NCBI RefSeq assembly: GCF_041956535.1
Contig: NW_027192198.1
Span: forward strand, 226,551 to 290,550
DNA from: Calcarisporiella thermophila CBS 279.70
Lineage: Eukaryota; Calcarisporiellomycota
DNA: 64,000 nt
Direction of reading: 5' to 3'
Shown: positions 59,087 through 64,000 of the stretch, one piece after another
Numbering within the stretch: position 1 is the stretch's first letter
How the letters are laid out: each line of letters starts with the position of its first letter
The notes under the pieces: model-generated
What the model saw: the letters and a program-made list of their open reading frames with translations, nothing else
Told to the model about the DNA's origin: nothing
Database searches by the model: none
Translations under genes and position numbers: made by a program

Positions 59087-60467
59087 ATGTCCGCCATATC
59101 GCCCCCCTGGTATGAATCCCTGCTTGACAAGGGGATTGTTCCCGACTTCCTCATGCGCCGTGTGGTGCGCTATCTCCTTCGCGAGCGCCTCTCGGAGATA
59201 GGCCACTCCACCACGGAGAAGCAGATTGCAGAGAAGATGGCGTATGTGGAGCGCTTACGCGAACGGCCCATTGCTGAGCATACCGACAAAGCAAATGAAC
59301 AGCACTACGAGGTGTCGACCGAATTCATGAAGCTATCCCTTGGAGAACGAATGAAGTATTCATGTTGCTACTTCCCCAAAGGTCCTTCTGGCTCAAGTGG
59401 CTTGGGAAATCTTATCCAATTGCTCATCCTCTCTCTTCTTAATTCAGGAGTGACTTCGCTAAATGAAGCAGAAAATCTCATGCTTGACTTGTACTGCCAG
59501 CGAGCACAGGTCGAGGATGGAATGTCCATTCTGGATCTTGGGTGCGGATGGGGCAGCTTATGTCTCTATCTATGTGAGGTATATATCGTTTTGGGACTTT
59601 TATAGCACTTGTCAGCACTTCTAATTTTAATATATAACAGAAATTCCCGAAAGCCAACATCACCGCTCTCTCCAACTCTTCCACCCAACGGCAATACATT
59701 GAAAACGAGGCTCGCCAACGTGGATTCAAGAATCTTAAGGTGATAACTGCGGATGTGAAAACGCACGACTTTGATATCAAAGAGCAGTACGTGTCCTCTC
59801 GAGGGTGACTTTTTCATCATTTGCTCACGCTGTTGTATCCTTTACGTTAGATTCGATCGTGTTATCAGCATTGAGATGTTCGAACATATGAAAAACTATG
59901 ACTTTTTACTACAGAAAACCTCGACTTGGATTCGGCCGGGTGGGCTTTTATTCGTCCACATTTTCTGCCATAAACAAAATCCGGTAAGAAACATGGGACT
60001 TATTCTTTTATTGAGCACTATTTCTATATCTTGGGTATTCTCTTTTTCAGTATGATTTTATCGAAAGCGATGGTTGGATGTCTCGATATTTCTTCACCGG
60101 TAAGCGCATTTCAGAACTATACGATTGAACTCCCCTCTTTAATCCTCTTCTGGCCCTTCAACCAGGTGGGACTATGCCGTCTGCCGATCTCCTGCTCTTC
60201 TTTTCTCAGCCTTCGCTTCAATTCCGACGCTACTGGTACTTATCCGGCGAGCATTATGCAAAGACAAGTGAGGCTTGGCTTCGTAATATGGATGCACGTA
60301 AGCGTGAGATGATCCCCTATCTGGAGGAGACTTACGGCAAAGGCAATGCCGCAGAAATCTGGTTCCAGCGGTGGAGAGTATTTTATATCGCAGTGGCCGA
60401 AATGTTCGCGTACGAAGGAGGGAATGAATGGGGAGTTGCCCATTACCTGTTCGAGAAGTCGAAGTAA
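59087..60467 (+). CDS. cfa: Cyclopropane-fatty-acyl-phospholipid synthase family protein
   Basis: SAM-dependent enzyme that methylenates unsaturated acyl chains of membrane phospholipids, or a C-methyltransferase relative. Exons 59087-59381, 59448-59578, 59641-59786, 59851-59983, 60051-60099 and 60166-60467 encode 351 residues. Motifs: ANEQHYEVSTEFMKLSLG, YSCCYFPKGVTSLNEAE, SAM-binding SILDLGCGWGSLCLY, ITALSNSSTQRQYIE, FDRVISIEMFEHMKNYD, WIRPGGLLFVHIFCHK and YFFTGGTMPSADLL. The C-terminus keeps HYAKTSEAWLRN and FAYEGGNEWGVAHYLF. The 66-base intron 1 has no stop and is a multiple of three, so retention would insert 22 residues; homologues read straight through, supporting splicing. Confidence 0.93.
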
Positions 60468-60867
60468 TTATCACACTCATGTCTCGCATTGATAGTGGCT
60501 TTTGATTATAATTACGATTTCGCGGTCTTAATGATAATTATGGTACTACTACTCCCCCCTAACTCCATTGCATCATGCATTCTTCTGGTTCGTGTTCTTT
60601 ACAACGCATCTTTATTTTGTCATGTCAATAAAAAAGGAAAAAAAAAGAAAAATATCATGTGATAAAATTGAGCATAAAAACATGCAGGCAAGAGGTTAAA
60701 AGATTGATTCAGCGTCATAATTCGGCTTAGAATACAAAAAAAAAAGGATGAGAAAATAGTATGAGAAAGAGAAACAAACAAACAAACAAAACAAAAGCGT
60801 ATTATTTCATATAAAATAATAACAGAGGTCTAGAAGAAATTAAAGCGAGAAAAAGGAAAATAAGATC
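60468..60867. other. Convergent 3' spacer
   Basis: AT-rich, with a short CAAA repeat near 60775-60795; nothing else seen. Confidence 0.4.
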
Positions 60868-63695
60868 CTATGTATCGTACCCATACACAGAGGCATGATA
60901 TTCGCGATCCGAAGGGGGTCGGGGCTGTGCGGTGGCTAGAGGTGGAGATTGCGCTGGTGAAAAGCCACCGGCGGCTCCGATGGCATCTGGGTCGGAGATT
61001 TCCAGCAGCTGGTCGATTGTTCGCGCCAGATTACCGTGATTGGAGTGGAGGACGGCCTCGCACACCTCGGCATCTACATTCGGAAACATGGCCTCAAGTG
61101 TGCGTAGAGCCTGTTCCTGCTGAACCACTGGCAACATGGGAGTCCGAATATGGGTCGTGGTGTGGGGGGGTTGGGTTGGTGGACGGTGAGGTGGGGTCGG
61201 GTGAGGTCTATGATACAATGCCCCTCCAGGGTTGTATGTGTTGTATCCCTGCTGAAAATCGGGTTGTCGCCATCCCATTTGCGCGGGATGCTCTTGTCTG
61301 GAATGAGAAGTAGGCGGCCCATACACATGAGAAGGATAGGGTCTATAGGCCTCACTCATTGCATTATCTTCTGCGTGCCGCGAATAATAGAGCTCCGCAG
61401 GATAATGGTGATCTGCAGTGGCCGAGGAAATGGCTTGCTGGGCATTCGAGATGGCTGAGAAAGTGCCGGCGGGGTGTGGTGCGGGAGTTGCAGGGGCAGA
61501 TATAGCTTGCCGATGGGAAGACCGATCGCTTCCCCTCCTATGTGGTGTTATAGTCCCGCTACCTCCAGATCCCTCCGAATTTGTTTCGCCTTCAGAGCCG
61601 ATATCTGAGAAAATTTTCCCAACGAGATTAAACGGCTTCTGGATGGTTTTTTGTGCATTGTTTAGCCCACGCTCGAGGAAAGCAGCCGCCTTGGCGGGGT
61701 TGATTAAGGGCCCACGGTCCAATGTGGAGCGGCGTGCATGTGGGTGGATCGCATCCTCATAGTTGAGCTTTCCACCATTATTTTCGGGCTGCGGCCGTTC
61801 CTTTTCCAATTCTTTGACCGTCTCCTCAATATTTCTGTAGTCGTACGAAACGGTAAAGTTAGCAACGGTCTCACCATAGCAAATCGTAGGTGTTACTAAT
61901 ATCTGAGAAATTTACCGATCAAACTCCTCCGGTGAGATGGAGAGAGAACTGGCGTCCATATTTTCAATAAAGGATATTGCTCCCATCTAATGAAGATGCT
62001 CTATCAATTTCAGCAGTTTGACGATTTCAGGGGAATATCAACTTACAAGGTTGGTGAGGTAATAACCTGCTTCCGATTGCAACTGTTCAGGGTTCCTGAA
62101 CCTAGAGATAAACTGCACGTTCGAAATCAGCTGCGGCGGATTGGCTTTTAGCACAACATAGATGAGAATAGGAAGAAACTTGTCGGCTCCAGCATCGCCC
62201 TCCACGTGTTTGATCAAACCTAGAATCCAGCATCGGCGTTACAAATGAATCATCACATGGGATAGTCAGGAGAGCCAGAAATTTGGGATACTCACCAAAG
62301 ATAACTTTACAACAATTCAATATACAAATAAGTTTGTCACGAGGTGCTTTAAAGTGGTTAATTTTGAGAAGCTCAGCCACAGCAAAGTTGAGGAAGGATT
62401 CGTTGTGAGGCGTAATGGGAATATCGAGATGCGTTTCATTGATCCAGCGAAAGATGGCAATTTTCTGGCTAAGAACCTCATCGCGCTCCTTATCATCCGT
62501 AGTTTGGGGACAGAAGGTCCTTTGGTATAAAGAGGCGTCATTATCTCATTCCACAACTATAGTGAAGGATGCTTTAACATACCGGTGGTAGAGCCGGTTC
62601 ATCACCAACTTTTCCATGCCCTCGTTGGCATTTTCAATCTCCTGCTCATCGGCGTTGCGCCATAGTTCGCACTCGGTAATTTTCCCTGACATAAACTATA
62701 AACATGAATGGAAAATTATTAAATAGTTTGCCTTCTGATATCATGTTTAGTTCAACGAAGCTACATCTAGAAACTCGCGAATGATCTGTATTTGCTCATT
62801 GACAGTCCATGGTTTTCTCTCAAATTCTCTCAAGAATCTATCCGTCAGTAAGGCAAAAGGAGTGAGCATATTTCAAAGTGATACACAGCATTCTGCCGAG
62901 CTGAAAAGCAGAAAAAAAATATAGAATTGTGTACCGTTTAAAATATCGCGTCAACGGTGTAGCACTGCGATGTCGCAACTGTTCTAGGAACGCATTGAAG
63001 TCAAAGGATTTTGGAACTGGAGAATCACTGTTATAGCGAATGGAAGCAGACGTAATTGGGTCAGGGGTTGGAGACTTGCTAGGCTGCGGAAGTTCACTCT
63101 CTTGTTCAACTGGTTCAAATTCCTCTACTGGTATAAGCGTATTAGACAAGGATTCGTTGGTTGATGAATCGGTACCGGAGTTCGGCATTTTAACATTTTC
63201 CATCACAGATTTGACCTCTACTGTAATGATGGATGAGAGAATTGGACATTAATATTAGAATTCTGATAATTAATTCACAAGAATGGAAAATTAATAGAAT
63301 TATTTACCACCATTTTGCCCATTTCCATCCGAGGTTGCCAATGGGTCAAACTGCAATATTATACTTTCCAGTGCTGGATCATACGAGAATCTCTTCGCCC
63401 GACGTGTATCTTTCTCTTGCGCTGTCTCCTCATTTCTTATCGTATCGGTGCTTAGCTGCAGCATTGCCGCGTTCTGGTTTGATAGAGGATCCGATGCGGT
63501 AGATTTCTCCTGCTGACGGAGTAATGAAAACTTAGGACCTGCTTCCATCATCTCCTTACGCGCTTCATCTTTGTGTTCGGTATGTTTGGCCTCATTCTCT
63601 GCCAAATTTAGGGTATCACGAAGTGAATCGGACAGATCGTTTTCCACCCTGTTGGCTTCTGATGCTTCTGTTAATGTGAGATCTCTACTCTCCAT
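60868..63695 (-). CDS. VPS9: VPS9- and CUE-domain Rab5 guanine-exchange factor (Vps9-like)
   Basis: Activates Rab5-type GTPases on endosomes. Eight exons (63695-63308, 63217-62935, 62837-62765, 62695-62583, 62519-62296, 62219-62047, 61986-61916, 61834-60868) encode 763 residues. A disordered N-terminus of about 200 residues precedes a helical bundle ([28 protein letters not shown]). The VPS9 domain follows: [57 protein letters not shown] and [20 protein letters not shown]. After a long Pro/His/Ser-rich linker a CUE ubiquitin-binding domain ends the protein (about 683-723: [32 protein letters not shown]). VPS9 plus C-terminal CUE is the fungal Vps9 layout. Its predicted target, a Rab5, is encoded at 25.2-26.4 kb. 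Confidence 0.95.
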
Positions 63696-64000
63696 TTCTT
63701 AAAGATATACGGCCAACTGCATTACAAAGAAGTCCCCGCAACGATGGTGATATAAATAAGAGAATAATACACCAGAAATAACCAAAAAAAAATCTTATAA
63801 AGTGGAAAGAAAAGTAGCTGTGTTCAAATTTTGACAAGATCTTATCCTCTTATCCTCTTATCCTCTTATTCCCTCTTACACTTGGCCCTTTAATAACAAG
63901 CCACCTATGTAAAACTAGCGGGTTTCGAAATTTGGGCTATATATTACTGATGGCCCTAAAGGTTAGTGCAAAGCGCAACAAGGCAGAAGAGGGAAGATAT
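63696..64000. other. Right-end intergenic region, possible first exon of next gene
   Basis: Holds a short tandem of TATCCTCT (three copies, 63842-63868). At 63950-63961 an ATG opens a four-codon stretch (Met-Ala-Leu-Lys) followed by a GTTAGT donor, which could be the tiny first exon of a plus-strand gene beyond the window. This is speculative. Confidence 0.2.

Overview
The window is nuclear DNA of a filamentous fungus. Nearly all genes carry short GT-AG introns of about 45-300 bases. The gene set includes a class IV chitin synthase, a Kre9-type wall protein, an Opy2-type membrane anchor, MUB1/SamB, Med5/Nut1, Tom22 and cytosolic and mitochondrial ribosomal proteins. A beta-trefoil lectin, a kelch-transmembrane protein, a KIAA0930 (DUF2045) protein, a bacterial-type oligopeptidase B and a cyclopropane-fatty-acid-synthase pair point to an early-diverging lineage, perhaps Mucoromycota. 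That placement is an inference from gene content. An Ind1/NUBPL gene implies respiratory complex I. I found no rRNA, tRNA, CRISPR array or intact transposon. There is one assembly gap (33814-34370).

Layout. 1-20.5 kb: 5' half of a chitin synthase (-), protein kinase (+), pogo/CENP-B-like protein (+), Mn-superoxide dismutase (-) facing PIG-H (+), orphan type I membrane protein (-), Opy2-like anchor (+), nitronate monooxygenase (+), proline-rich GPI protein (+), DUF2045 protein (+), small membrane protein (+). 21.3-39.6 kb: twelve genes in strictly alternating orientation, forming six head-to-head pairs: lectin/MUB1, Rab5/eL20, Csl4/Med5, Tom22/Rab11, kelch-TM/Trp-rich membrane protein, AN1 zinc finger/Ind1. 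40-49.8 kb: SAM-domain protein (+), oligopeptidase B (-), uL15m (-) facing Sec23 (+), Kre9-like secreted protein (+). 51.4-64 kb: CHY-like zinc protein (-), eL29 (+), esterase (+), FAD oxidoreductase (-) facing CFA synthase (+), VPS9-CUE Rab5 exchange factor (-).

How genes relate. Several encode membrane traffic (Rab5, its likely exchange factor Vps9, Rab11, Sec23) and cell wall or surface functions (chitin synthase, Kre9-like, GPI protein, PIG-H). The FAD oxidoreductase and CFA synthase are a known functional partnership from bacteria, placed here around one shared promoter.

Most gene models below were rebuilt by hand from splice signals. All listed exon joins preserve frame unless stated. 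Family assignments rest on recognised motifs, not on database searches.
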